64,000 nt of DNA from NCBI RefSeq assembly GCF_000739815.1, contig NZ_BBJJ01000001.1, forward strand, positions 1 to 64,000, given 5' to 3'. The notes under the pieces were generated by a model. That model searched no databases and was not told the DNA's origin. It saw nothing but the letters and a program-made list of their open reading frames with translations. Position numbers and translations under genes: made by a program. Every line of letters begins with the position of its first letter. Within the stretch, counting starts at the first letter, position 1. Below are positions 17,072 through 25,458 of this stretch, one piece after another. The stretch is from Paraburkholderia mimosarum LMG 23256 = NBRC 106338 (GTDB lineage: Bacteria > Pseudomonadota > Gammaproteobacteria > Burkholderiales > Burkholderiaceae).

Positions 17072-18730
17072 TCACGCCGCGATTTCCTCGGCCGCCTCGG
17101 CCATTGCAGCCTTCCTGGCGGGCTGGCGACGCGCCGCGTTGCTGGCGGGCTTCGAGCGCGTCGAGGCCTGGGCGCCCGCCACGGTGAAGAGCCGCACGGC
17201 TTCATCGAGGACATCCGCCTGTTCGGCGAGCCGCTGCGCGGTGGCGGCGGCCTGCTCGACGAGCGCGGCGTTCTGCTGCGTGGCGCTGTCCAGATGCGCC
17301 ACGGCCTGGTTGACCTGGCGGATGCCTTCGGCCTGTTCGCCGCTCGCGTTCGCGACCTCGACGATGATCGACGAGACGCGGCTCACGGCTTCGTCGATCG
17401 AGCGCATCTGCGCCGTCGTGTTGCCGACGAGCCGCGTGCCTTCGGCGATCTCGTTGACGCTCGCGTCCACGAGCTGCTTGATCTCCTTGGCCGATGCCGC
17501 GCAACGCTGCGCGAGCATGCGCACCTCGCCCGCCACCACGGCGAACGAGCGGCCCGCTTCGCCGGCGCGTGCGGCTTCGACGGCGGCGTTGAGCGCGAGG
17601 ATGTTGGTCTGGAACGCAATACCGTCGATCACGCCGGTGATGTCGCTGATGCGGCGCGACGCTTCGGTGATGCCGGACATCGTGCGCTCCATCTGCGCCG
17701 CGATCGAACCGCCTTCGGCTGCCGCCGACTGGGCGTCGCGCGCGAGGTCGAGCGCGCGGGCGCTGGCCTCGGCGTTGGCCTGCACGGTCGTCGTCAGCTG
17801 ATCCATCGTGGCAGCGGTTTCTTCGAGCGACGCGGCCTGCATTTCGGTGCGCCGCGAGAGATCGAGATTGCCGCTGGAAATTTCGTGGGCCGAGTCGAGC
17901 ATACCGTCGATCTGCGAACGAACGTCGAGCACGATCGCAGTCAGATTGGCCTGCAACTGGTTGAGCGCCTGGAGCACGTCGCCGAGATCGTCGTTCGCGG
18001 CGACCGCGAGCGTGGCGGTGAGGTCGCCGGCGGCCATGCGCGTGGAGGCCGCCGTCATCTGCTCGAGCGGCGCGCCGAGGTGCCGCGTGGTGAGGCGCCA
18101 GGCGCCGAGCGCGCAAACGCAGGCCGCGCCGAACGCGCCCCAGAACGGCAGCGGCGGCAGACCTTGCCAGGCGGCGAAACCGGCCGCGGCGAACACGGCG
18201 GACACGGCGCCATAGCCGAAGGCAATGCGCGTAGCGATGGGCACGCGCAGCAGCGACTGCAGCGCGCCGACCATGCCCGTGCGGATCACGACGCCGTGAC
18301 GCAGCCGCACGCCTTGCAGGCGGCCCTCGCGCATTTGCGCATAGAAGGCCTCGGCCTGGCGGATTTCCTCGCGGCTGGGCTTCACGCGCACGCTCAGATA
18401 GCCGACCACGGTCCCCTGCTCGGAGACGGGCGTCACGTTCGCGCGCACCCAGTAGTGGTCGCCAGTCTTGCGGCGGTTCTTGACGATCGCGGTCCAGGGG
18501 CGACCTTCGCGGACGGTCTCCCAGAGGTCGGCGAACGCTTCGGCCGGCATGTCGGGATGACGAATGATGTTATGCGCCTTGCCGATCAGTTCTTCTTTCG
18601 TAAAGCCGGATACCGCGACGAACGCAGGATTGCAGTACTGAATGCGGCCTTTGAGATCGGTGGCCGAGACCAGCATCTGCGAAGTGGGATAGTCGAATTC
18701 CTGTTGCGTGACGGGTTGATTGTTGCGCAT
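17072..18730 (-). CDS. Aer-like PAS-domain methyl-accepting chemotaxis protein
   Basis: This 552-residue protein is an energy or redox sensor of the Aer type. It starts with a PAS domain (about residues 15-115; RNNQPVTQQEFDYP and YWVRANVTPV are typical of Aer). One or two hydrophobic segments lie around residues 165-205, then a HAMP-like linker. The methyl-accepting signalling domain has the hairpin tip [19 protein letters not shown] and EAARAGEAGRSFAVVAGEVR. Such proteins sense cell redox state through PAS-bound FAD and signal through CheW-CheA. The ATG at 18730 has GAGGGA upstream. A sigma-28-type promoter lies 48 bases further up, and the gene ends with an intrinsic terminator. No che genes for the main flagellar pathway are adjacent. 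Confidence 0.9.
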   Translation of the reverse strand: MRNNQPVTQQEFDYPTSQMLVSATDLKGRIQYCNPAFVAVSGFTKEELIGKAHNIIRHPDMPAEAFADLWETVREGRPWTAIVKNRRKTGDHYWVRANVTPVSEQGTVVGYLSVRVKPSREEIRQAEAFYAQMREGRLQGVRLRHGVVIRTGMVGALQSLLRVPIATRIAFGYGAVSAVFAAAGFAAWQGLPPLPFWGAFGAACVCALGAWRLTTRHLGAPLEQMTAASTRMAAGDLTATLAVAANDDLGDVLQALNQLQANLTAIVLDVRSQIDGMLDSAHEISSGNLDLSRRTEMQAASLEETAATMDQLTTTVQANAEASARALDLARDAQSAAAEGGSIAAQMERTMSGITEASRRISDITGVIDGIAFQTNILALNAAVEAARAGEAGRSFAVVAGEVRMLAQRCAASAKEIKQLVDASVNEIAEGTRLVGNTTAQMRSIDEAVSRVSSIIVEVANASGEQAEGIRQVNQAVAHLDSATQQNAALVEQAAATAQRLAEQADVLDEAVRLFTVAGAQASTRSKPASNAARRQPARKAAMAEAAEEIAA

Positions 18731-18777
18731 GTGATTCCCTCGATGGGGCCGCTTGAGACCCAACAACACTGCAAGCC

Positions 18778-18804
18778 ATAACGGCATATTCCTTACGAAC
18801 TTTA
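18778..18804 (-). promoter_or_regulatory. Sigma-28 (FliA) promoter of the Aer-like gene
   Basis: Reading leftward, TAAAGTTC at 18804-18797 is followed after eleven bases by GCCGTTAT at 18785-18778. The flagellar sigma-28 consensus is TAAAGTTT-N11-GCCGATAA, so the -35 matches at seven of eight bases, the spacing is exact and the -10 matches at six of eight. It lies 47 bases before the start codon of the chemoreceptor gene. Confidence 0.75.
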
Positions 18805-18840
18805 GGGTCTTGTGCTGACGAGGCAATGCACGGGCAGCGG

Positions 18841-19180
18841 AAGAATCTGTTGTGCTATCAATGGATTGGCGCAGATATTGGGGTGCATATTCACAGACTT
18901 GTGCCCATTAACTGTGGACAAGTCCACTGCCTCCAAAACGTGCAACTTCTCTGCTGCGTGGAGCATTGACGTTTGCAATCATGGGCTTAGGCGCGATGTC
19001 CAGAACTTGTGCACAGGGCTGTGCCCAAAAACTGTGGAAAACCACGGTGCGCTGCGCGTGGTCTGGAGCGGCATTGCCGCGATTGGGAACGCTGCGGGTT
19101 AACCGAACCGCATCAAGGACTTGATGCGGTCTTCCAAGGGTTACGCACAGGGCTGCCAACAAAATTTGTGGAGAACTCGT
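18841..19180 (+). repeat. Three degenerate repeats with DnaA-box-like 9-mers
   Basis: Three related units lie in tandem. Each has a CTTGTG- or CACAGGGCTG-type left part and ends in TGTGGA-N-AA: TGTGGACAA at 18913-18921, TGTGGAAAA at 19033-19041 and TGTGGAGAA at 19167-19175. The DnaA-box consensus read in this direction is TGTGGATAA, so each 9-mer differs only at the same seventh position. The spacings are 120 and 134 bases. No gene lies here. Whether DnaA binds is untested; this could be a titration site, a remnant of an origin-like region or a dispersed repeat. Confidence 0.5.
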
Positions 19181-19365
19181 GGCGCGTGCCAGGACGCGCC
19201 GCCGCTCCGCATTCGCTCACTTCGCTTCGGCTTCCTGCCATTCTTCGGTGGCCGCCACATCTCCCGCGACCGAATACAGCACGCGCGTATTGCGCGTCTT
19301 GAGAAAATTTTCAAGCGATTCCCCACGCATGGCCGCGGGAAGGTTCGAAGTCCCAACCACCGTCT

Positions 19366-19581
19366 GTGGCGCGCTTGATCGTCGCGGGTTCGGACGCCGT
19401 GTGGATCGTGCCGCAGCGTGTCGCACAAAGCGATATCGATGCAGGACTACTCGTGCAAATCGACCTGCCGGCTCCGCAGGGCGTGGAACCGATCGGCATT
19501 CTTCGGCGCAGCACGGTGACGCTCGTCGAGGCGATCGCCGCGCTCGCGCAGCAATTGCGCGAATGTGCGCGGGCGCAGTAG
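19366..19581 (+). pseudogene. 3' fragment of a LysR-family regulator gene
   Basis: The frame encodes about 70 residues: ARLIVAGSDAVWIVPQRVAQ, then DIDAGLLVQIDLPAPQGVEPIG and a helical C-terminus. This fits the last part of the effector domain of LysR regulators of the PcaQ/GbpR kind, which end with a SDAVWI...DI..G.LV...G pattern. The DNA-binding domain and most of the effector domain are missing: the same frame has a stop at 19300-19302, and no related sequence is recognisable upstream. The GTG at 19366 lacks a ribosome site. I read it as a decayed gene end, not a small protein. Confidence 0.6.
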
Positions 19582-19686
19582 TGGCCCGCATTCGCCATCT
19601 GCTCGACCTTGCCGCACCGTTCTTTCGGTGACCGTTGCCGTGGCCGAAGCACCCAATCCGGTTGAAACCGGCTTCAACATGTGAAA

Positions 19687-19701
19687 TGATATCGATTCTC
19701 A
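19687..19701. promoter_or_regulatory. Candidate Fur box upstream of the PepSY gene
   Basis: TGATATC-G-ATTCTCA matches the 7-1-7 Fur-box model TGATAAT-N-ATTATCA at 11 of 14 arm positions and sits in locally AT-richer DNA. It lies about 210 bases upstream of the PepSY membrane protein gene, a family often iron-regulated and linked to siderophore uptake. The 210-base distance is long; the segment between contains only possible gene remnants. Confidence 0.55.
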
Positions 19702-19912
19702 TTTCCGTGAGAGGCTGCGCGACGATGTGTCCCGCACGCTCTTTCTTTCTCGCCGGTCGAACATGACGGCGCCGAACGCGTGATCGAAGGTACGAAGCGC
19801 GCGCTGGGCTTCGACATGGACTTCGCCATCGAGCGTCTCGACGCGGGCCGCCGGCGCTCAGGCGCGGCCTGGCAGGCTGCTATCGCAAACTTTCACGACC
19901 CTGGAGTCATAC

Positions 19913-20623
19913 ATGAGCTTTCCCGATACGGCCGAGATTGACGCGCCGGCAGCGCCGCGCACGCGTCTGGACGCCGGGCAACGCGACGATCGCGCGAGGC
20001 GCTCGCGGCGCGCGACCTTCACCAAGTGGCTGCGTAAGGTGCACGGCTGGGTGGGGCTTTGGGGAGCGGCGCTTGGCCTGCTGTTCGGCGCGACCGGTTT
20101 CGTACTCAACCATCGCGCCGAGCCGCTGCGCATTTCACCGGGCGCGCCCCAGGTCTCGACGATGCAGCTCGCGGTGCCCGATCCCGCGCCGCAAACGCCG
20201 CGCGAGATGATCGAATGGTTGCGCGCGCAACCGGATCTGAAACTGCCTGCGCGCATGGGCCGTGTGCAAAAGGAGCCCGAGCGCAAGGTGGCGTGGGGCG
20301 ATCGTGAAGTCGTGCAGCCCGAGCATTGGCAGATGACGTTCACCTCGCCGGGCGAGAGCGTGATGGTCGAGTACTGGGCGGGCAACGACACGCTCACGCT
20401 CAAGCGCACCGACAACTCGCTCGTCTCGACGATCGCGAATCTGCACAAGGGCACGGGCATGAGTATCGGCTGGGTGCTGTTCATCGACAGCTTTGCGGGC
20501 GCGCTCGTTCTACTTTCGCTCACCGGCGTGCTGCTATGGACGGAATTCAACAAGCGCAAGACGGTGGGCGCCGTGCTGCTGTTCGGCTCGATCGTCGTGG
20601 CGGTGTGGGCGGGGCTCGCGTAA
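19913..20623 (+). CDS. PepSY-associated transmembrane protein
   Basis: This 236-residue inner-membrane protein has a basic N-terminal tail, a first membrane helix around residues 46-66 (WVGLWGAALGLLFGATGFVLN), a periplasmic domain of about 120 residues and two C-terminal helices (IGWVLFIDSFAGALVLLSLTG and the last 20 residues). The KVHGWVGLW...GATGFVLNHR and NLHKGTGMSIGW patterns are typical of PepSY-associated TM proteins. These proteins accompany TonB-dependent siderophore receptors and some act as siderophore-iron reductases. No receptor gene is present, but a Fur-like site lies upstream, which fits a role in iron acquisition. Confidence 0.8.
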   Translation: MSFPDTAEIDAPAAPRTRLDAGQRDDRARRSRRATFTKWLRKVHGWVGLWGAALGLLFGATGFVLNHRAEPLRISPGAPQVSTMQLAVPDPAPQTPREMIEWLRAQPDLKLPARMGRVQKEPERKVAWGDREVVQPEHWQMTFTSPGESVMVEYWAGNDTLTLKRTDNSLVSTIANLHKGTGMSIGWVLFIDSFAGALVLLSLTGVLLWTEFNKRKTVGAVLLFGSIVVAVWAGLA

Positions 20624-20670
20624 GCGCCTGCGGTCGACTCGGGCTGGCTCGTCTCGCGACGCTGCGACGA

Positions 20671-22203
20671 TCAGCGCGGCTGCCCGTGCTGCGTCGCCGC
20701 CGCATCGACCGCCTCGACTGAGCGCGTCAGCCACGGTCCGATCTCCATCTCCTCGTAGCGCACGAGGCGGCTCTTGCGCGCGCGGCGATACGCCCACCAG
20801 ATCGCGACAAACAGCGGAATCCAGACGTAGATCGACAGCACTTCCATCCAGTCGATGCGGGACGCAAAGAATGCCTGGTAATCCTGCCCAAGCGAGATCG
20901 CGATGCAGATCGCAATCGCAAAGAGCGGCCCGAACGGGAACCACTTCGCGCGGTACGGCAGCTGGTCGAGCCGGTAGCCCTGCCTCAGGAAACCCTTGCG
21001 GAACCGGTAATGGCAGGCCGCGATGCCGAGCCACGCTATAAAGCCCGTGATGCCGACCGTATTCAGGAGCCACAGATAGATGCTCTGGTTGTTGGTCAGC
21101 GAGGTGAGAAAGCACAACCCGCCCACGGCCATCGTCGCGTACAGCGCGTTGCGCGGCACCCCGCCCGGCGACAGCCTCGCGAACAGCGCGGGCGCGCGCC
21201 CTTCCGACGCGAGGTTGTACAGCATCCGCGTGGCCGCGTAGGTGCCGGAATTGCCGGCCGACAACACGGCGGTGAGGATCACGAGATTCATCGCGCTGGC
21301 GGCAAGCCGGAAGCCTGCGTGGCTGAATACCAACGTGAACGGACTCACGCCGATGTCGGTCACGTCGCTCTTGAGCAGATTCGGGTCCGTGTACGGAACC
21401 AGCAGGCCGATCACGAAGATCGCGAGCACGTAGAACAACGTGATCCGCCAGAAGATCTGCTTCACTGCGCGCGGGATCGTCTTGCGCGGATTTTCCGATT
21501 CGCCGGCTGTGATCCCGACCAGCTCGGTGCCGAGAAACGAGAATCCCGCGATCAGCGCGACGCTCATCATCGCGTGTACGCCGCCGACGAATGGCGCGTC
21601 GCCCGTCGTGAAATTGCGCCAGCCGACCGTGTGCCCGTTCCCCAGCACGCCCGCCGCGATCAGCAGCCCGGCCGCGATGAACGCAATGACCGTGACGACC
21701 TTGATCAGCGAGAACCAGTACTCGGATTCGCCAAAGCCGCGCACGGACAGCGTGTTCAGCAGGAAGATCAGCACGAGGAAGCCTGCGCCCCACAAGATGC
21801 CCGGCACGTCCGGAAACCAGTACCGCATCACGATCTGCCCGGCGACCAGTTCGATCGCGATCGTGACGGCCCAGCTATACCAGTAGGTCCAGCCGAGCGC
21901 GACGCCGAAGCCTTCGTCGACGTACTTCTCGCCGTAGATCGCGAACGATCCCGACACCGGCATCAGCGCGGCCATCTCGCCCAGGCCCGTGACGACGAAA
22001 TAGACCATCAACCCGATCGCGATATACGCGGCGATCGCGCCTCCCGGCCCCGCCTGCGCGACCGACGCGCCCGACGCGACGAACAGCCCCGTGCCGATCG
22101 AACCGCCGATCGCGATCATGGCGATGTGGCGGCTCTGCAGCCGGCGCTTGAGCGCCGGTCCGGACGGCTCAGCCGTTTCCTCTGCCGCTTGCAAGACATC
22201 CAT
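20671..22203 (-). CDS. APC-superfamily amino acid permease (LysP/AnsP-like)
   Basis: This is a 510-residue inner-membrane transporter with about twelve hydrophobic helices. The N-terminal signature SRHIAMIAIGGSIGTGLFVASG and the GESENPRKTIPRAVKQIFWRI loop belong to the amino acid transporter branch of the APC superfamily (lysine, asparagine, aromatic or arginine permeases). The ATG at 22203 is chosen; a TTG eleven codons upstream at 22236 is possible but has no ribosome site. It is followed upstream by an Lrp-type regulator and a broken dimethylargininase gene, all read leftward. The cassette therefore probably imports arginine or a methylated arginine. Confidence 0.88.
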   Translation of the reverse strand: MDVLQAAEETAEPSGPALKRRLQSRHIAMIAIGGSIGTGLFVASGASVAQAGPGGAIAAYIAIGLMVYFVVTGLGEMAALMPVSGSFAIYGEKYVDEGFGVALGWTYWYSWAVTIAIELVAGQIVMRYWFPDVPGILWGAGFLVLIFLLNTLSVRGFGESEYWFSLIKVVTVIAFIAAGLLIAAGVLGNGHTVGWRNFTTGDAPFVGGVHAMMSVALIAGFSFLGTELVGITAGESENPRKTIPRAVKQIFWRITLFYVLAIFVIGLLVPYTDPNLLKSDVTDIGVSPFTLVFSHAGFRLAASAMNLVILTAVLSAGNSGTYAATRMLYNLASEGRAPALFARLSPGGVPRNALYATMAVGGLCFLTSLTNNQSIYLWLLNTVGITGFIAWLGIAACHYRFRKGFLRQGYRLDQLPYRAKWFPFGPLFAIAICIAISLGQDYQAFFASRIDWMEVLSIYVWIPLFVAIWWAYRRARKSRLVRYEEMEIGPWLTRSVEAVDAAATQHGQPR

Positions 22204-22353
22204 TGTGTTCACCCGGAATGAATTGGGATCTGTCAATTTGATTCGGCATACGAATTTATTGGCCGATTGCTGGAGCCGGGTTTTCGAGCCGAAACCGGTG
22301 CAGCCCGTCCGGCCGCGCGCCCGCTGCCGCCGTATCGAGCCCGCGCCTGCGCG

Positions 22354-22818
22354 TCAGTCGACGCCGCGCTTGATCGCCTGCAGCTCGGCTGTGGTCACGA
22401 TTTTCTCGATCCTGAAGCGCGGGCTTTCCAGCCAGACGTTCGCGATTCGCCGGTATTCGTCGAGATCCTCGCAGGTGAGCCGCACGAGAAAATCGAACGT
22501 GCCGCTGACGAGCCAGCAATCGAGCACGGCCGGGTTCGCGCGCATCTCCTCTTCGAACGGCGCTTGAGAACGCCCGTGATCGGCCAGCACGATCTGCGCG
22601 ATCACGATGATCGGCTTGGTCGCGCGCGGCGCCTTGATCACCGCGCGGTAGCCTTCGATGATCCCCAGCGCCTCGAGCCGTTCCACGCGCGCCTGGCAGG
22701 GGCGCGGCGTGAGGTTCACGAGTTCCGAGAGCTTGCGGTACGAGATGCGGCCGTCGTTGCGCAGGATGTCGAGGATCCGGAGATCGATCTTGTCGAGCTG
22801 CATTTTCTTGTCGGTCAT
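22354..22818 (-). CDS. Lrp/AsnC-family transcriptional regulator
   Basis: This 154-residue protein has the family layout: an N-terminal HTH (KIDLRILDILRNDGRISYRKLSELVNL, with TPRPCQARVERLEALGII as recognition region) and a C-terminal RAM ligand-binding domain (VSGTFDFLVRLTCEDLDEYRRI). ATG 22818 is preferred because GGAG lies at the right distance; starts at 22842 and 22803 are also in frame. It is read leftward between the broken dimethylargininase gene and the permease gene and probably controls the permease in response to an amino acid. Confidence 0.88.
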   Translation of the reverse strand: MTDKKMQLDKIDLRILDILRNDGRISYRKLSELVNLTPRPCQARVERLEALGIIEGYRAVIKAPRATKPIIVIAQIVLADHGRSQAPFEEEMRANPAVLDCWLVSGTFDFLVRLTCEDLDEYRRIANVWLESPRFRIEKIVTTAELQAIKRGVD

Positions 22819-22917
22819 TCGCGTTCGCTCCGGTCGGGTCATGGCTCGGGCGCGGAACGTCTCCTTTGCCGCGCGGGGCCAACATTATCCGGCCGAAGGT
22901 AGCCGCGCGCCAGCCGG

Positions 22918-23676
22918 CTAGAACCGCAGCGACAGGCAGGTCAGGCCGCCGTCCATCTTGCGGAACTCGCTCGTATCGATCACGTGCAGCGGCAGGCCGA
23001 GCGTGGCGATCGCGTCTTGCACGCGCGGATAGCCGGCCGGCGTGATCAGCGCGCCATTCACGCGCAGCGTGTTGCCCGCGTATTCGTCGGCAGCCGGGAT
23101 CGCAATCCGGCGATACCCGGCGAACGCCGGATGCGCGGCCAGCGCCTCGCTGACGAGCAGCAGGTCGTCGCCGAGTGCGTTGACGACCGACTTCAAATGC
23201 AGCCCCGCGCCCACCGGCACCGCGACGACGGTATAGCCGTAGCGCGACACGAGCGACTCGAACGCCGCAACGCCGTCGGCGTCGGTGCGGCCGGACAGGC
23301 CGATGTAGAAGCGCTTGCCGACCAGCATGACGTCGCCGCCGTCGAGGCGCCCGTCGCGCATCGGCAGCAGCTCGCGATGAGCGGCGAGCGCCGGTTCGAT
23401 ATGCCCGGTTTCGCCGCGCCGTGCGGGTGCGCCGGGGCGCGTGATCACCGCGAATTAAGGCGTCACGACGGCAACGTCCTCGACGAAATGCGAATCCGGA
23501 AAGCCGTCCAGCGGCGGGAGCTCGGTCAGCTCGACGCCGAGCTGGCGCAGCGTCGCGCAGTATGTGTGGAACTGCGTGAGCGTCTTGTCGTAATCGGGCG
23601 TGCCGAGCGCGGCGGTGGTCAGGCCCGCGCCGCAGGACGGTGCGGGACGGCGAACGATGGCTTGCGTGAATTGCAT
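22918..23676 (-). pseudogene. ddaH: Dimethylargininase (DDAH) gene interrupted by one in-frame stop
   Basis: DDAH hydrolyses methylated arginines to citrulline and methylamines. The first 73 residues (MQFTQAIVRRPAPSCGAGLT to EDVAVVTP) and the last about 178 (FAVITRPGAPARRGE to GGLTCLSLRF) lie in the same frame, separated only by TAA at 23457-23455. Intact homologues have Glu here, so a single G-to-T change (GAA to TAA) explains the break. The catalytic His (GLHLKSV) and Cys (MDGGLTCLSL) are both downstream of the stop. The first start has AGAGGAG upstream. The rest of the gene is undamaged, so the mutation is recent, a sequencing error, or bypassed by readthrough. Confidence 0.85.
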
Positions 23677-23696
23677 GGACTCCTCTCATTGCCGTG

Positions 23697-23713
23697 CCCG
23701 TGCGGAGCACGGG
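23697..23713 (-). other. Hairpin in the ddaH leader
   Basis: A perfect 7-base stem (CCCGTGC/GCACGGG, 3-base loop) lies 20 bases before the ddaH start codon and just upstream of its AGAGGAG box. It could modulate leader RNA structure. No riboswitch class is recognisable. Confidence 0.35.
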
Positions 23714-23911
23714 GCAACTCCGTTGTGTACGGACCATTATCAGAGGTCAAATTGCGCAATCCGCGTCGAATTGGGCAGCACCGACAGCTGATTGCGTCGA
23801 ATTTCATGCGGCACGCAGCGGATTCGGCGGCCGGCCAATCGCTACCCGACTTGCTCGCTCGTTTGCTGGAACCGGTTCAACCGGGCGGAGTCAAGTTTTT
23901 GAACTGGCCTC

Positions 23912-24685
23912 TCAGTCCTTCACACCGCGCTTGCGCAGCAGATAGGTATCCATGATCCAGCCATTCGCTTCGCGCGCTTCTGCGCGCACGCGCACGATCT
24001 CGTCTTTCACGTCTTCCAGACGGCCCGACATCAGGATTTCGTCGGGCGTACCCACATACGCGCCCCAGTAGATATCGAGTTCCTCGCCCGCGAGTTGCGC
24101 ATACGCGTTTTGTGCGTCGAGCATGACCACGGCGCTTTGCGCATCCTGCGGAAAGCCGTCTTCCGCGAGCCGCCTGCCCGTCGTGATGCTGACCGGCTTG
24201 CCGATGAAGTTGAGCGGCACACGATGCTTCGCCGCGAGCGCCTGCACGCTGCTGATGCCGGGAATCACTTCGAAGTCGAACGGCAGCCGTCCCTCGGCGA
24301 GGATCGAATCGAGAATGCGGATCGTGCTGTCGTAGAGCGACGGATCGCCCCAGACGAGAAACGCCCCGCATTGACCGTCGCTCAATTCCTCTTCGATCAG
24401 CCGCTCGAACACGCGCTGCTTGTCGCGGTTGAGCTCGTCCACGGCCTCCTTGTAATCGAGGCCTTCGTCGCGGCGGCGCTCGGGGCTCGTCGCTTCCACG
24501 ATGCGATAGTCGTCGTGCTTGATGAAGCGCGCGCAGATTTCCTTGCGCAGCGCGACGAGCTTGTCCTTGGCCGGGCCCTTGTCCATCACGAAGAACACGT
24601 CGGCCGCGTTGAGCGCGTCGATCGCCTGCACGGTCAGGTAGTTCGGGTCGCCCGCGCCGATGCCGATGATGAGGATCTTTTTCAC
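23912..24685 (-). CDS. cobF: Precorrin-6A synthase (deacetylating) CobF
   Basis: CobF is a cobalamin-pathway methyltransferase that methylates precorrin-5 at C1 with loss of acetate to give precorrin-6A (aerobic route). The 257-residue protein has the tetrapyrrole methylase fold: ILIIGIGAGDPNYLTVQA at the N-terminus, AFLVWGDPSLYDSTIRIL and FDFEVIPGISSVQALAAKH, with a C-terminal YWGAYVGTPDEILMSG. GTG at 24685 is chosen because it places the family N-terminus correctly, although no strong ribosome site precedes it; the frame is open to 24769. No other cobalamin genes are in the window and no cobalamin riboswitch was seen. Confidence 0.92.
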   Translation of the reverse strand: MKKILIIGIGAGDPNYLTVQAIDALNAADVFFVMDKGPAKDKLVALRKEICARFIKHDDYRIVEATSPERRRDEGLDYKEAVDELNRDKQRVFERLIEEELSDGQCGAFLVWGDPSLYDSTIRILDSILAEGRLPFDFEVIPGISSVQALAAKHRVPLNFIGKPVSITTGRRLAEDGFPQDAQSAVVMLDAQNAYAQLAGEELDIYWGAYVGTPDEILMSGRLEDVKDEIVRVRAEAREANGWIMDTYLLRKRGVKD

Positions 24686-24845
24686 GTTGCTGGTCCGGAA
24701 TGGGAGTCGTCGGTGCGGCGCAATGATAGCGCGAGTCCGGCGCGGCACCCTGCTCGTCGTCATGGGCAATTTTCTTCAATACGCACACGCGGCGCACGTC
24801 TACGCTCTACGCCTATTGATCGCCAATGGGCGTAGCGAGGAAACC

Positions 24846-25433
24846 GTGAGCACTGCCTTGTCGATGGCCGCCTTCGCGCTGGCCACTTCCATCACCCCTG
24901 GACCCGTGAACATCGTTGCGCTGAGCGCGGGCGCACGCTTTGGGCTGCGCGCGAGCCTGCGCCACGTGACCGGCGCGACGGTGGGCTTCGCGCTGCTCCT
25001 GCTGCTGATCGGCCTCGGCATGCACGAGTTGCTCGCGCGCTGGCCGTTCCTCACGCGTGCAATCGAATGGGCGGGCGTGGCCTTCCTGCTGTACGTCGCA
25101 TACCGTCTTGCCGCCGACGATGGCCGCATCGATTCCGCGAGCGCGTCGCGCGGCCCGTCGCTCGTGATCGGCGCGACGATGCAATGGCTCAACCCCAAGG
25201 CGTGGCTCGCCTCGGTGGCGGGCATGGGCTTGTATGCGGCTTCCGGCGAGAAGGCGCTCGTCTGGCAATTCGCCGCGATCTATTTTGTCGTGTGTTATCT
25301 GTCGATTGCGTGCTGGGCCTGGGCGGGCGCTTCGCTGCGGCAGGCCTTGCGCGAGCCGGCGCGCGTGCGTTTCGTGAACCGCACGATGGCAGCGCTGCTC
25401 GCGGGGAGTGCGATCTGGTTGTTGTTTGCCTGA
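24846..25433 (+). CDS. LysE-family amino acid/metabolite exporter
   Basis: This 195-residue inner-membrane protein has about six hydrophobic helices and the LysE/RhtB hallmarks: ATSITPGPVNIVALSAGARFG at the N-terminus and QWLNPKAWLASVAGMG in the middle. These exporters move amino acids or related compounds out of the cell. GTG at 24846 is chosen because GCGAGGAAACC precedes it; the longer open frame begins inside the divergent cobF region. It is convergent with an AraC regulator gene 25 bases away, a common LysE-AraC pairing that suggests control by that regulator. Confidence 0.9.
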   Translation: MSTALSMAAFALATSITPGPVNIVALSAGARFGLRASLRHVTGATVGFALLLLLIGLGMHELLARWPFLTRAIEWAGVAFLLYVAYRLAADDGRIDSASASRGPSLVIGATMQWLNPKAWLASVAGMGLYAASGEKALVWQFAAIYFVVCYLSIACWAWAGASLRQALREPARVRFVNRTMAALLAGSAIWLLFA

Positions 25434-25458
25434 AGCCGCTGCGTGCGCGGTATTCGCG

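Noticed and set aside
19741..19912. Possible relic of an isocitrate/isopropylmalate-dehydrogenase-like gene (HDGAERVIEGTKRALGFDMD and following)
   Set aside because: The resemblance to the N-terminus of that family is weak, the glycine motif is broken, and no further part of the gene is visible. It may be chance.
24660..24845. N-terminal extension of the LysE-type exporter frame
   Set aside because: It overlaps the start of cobF on the other strand; GTG 24846 has a proper ribosome site and gives the family N-terminus.
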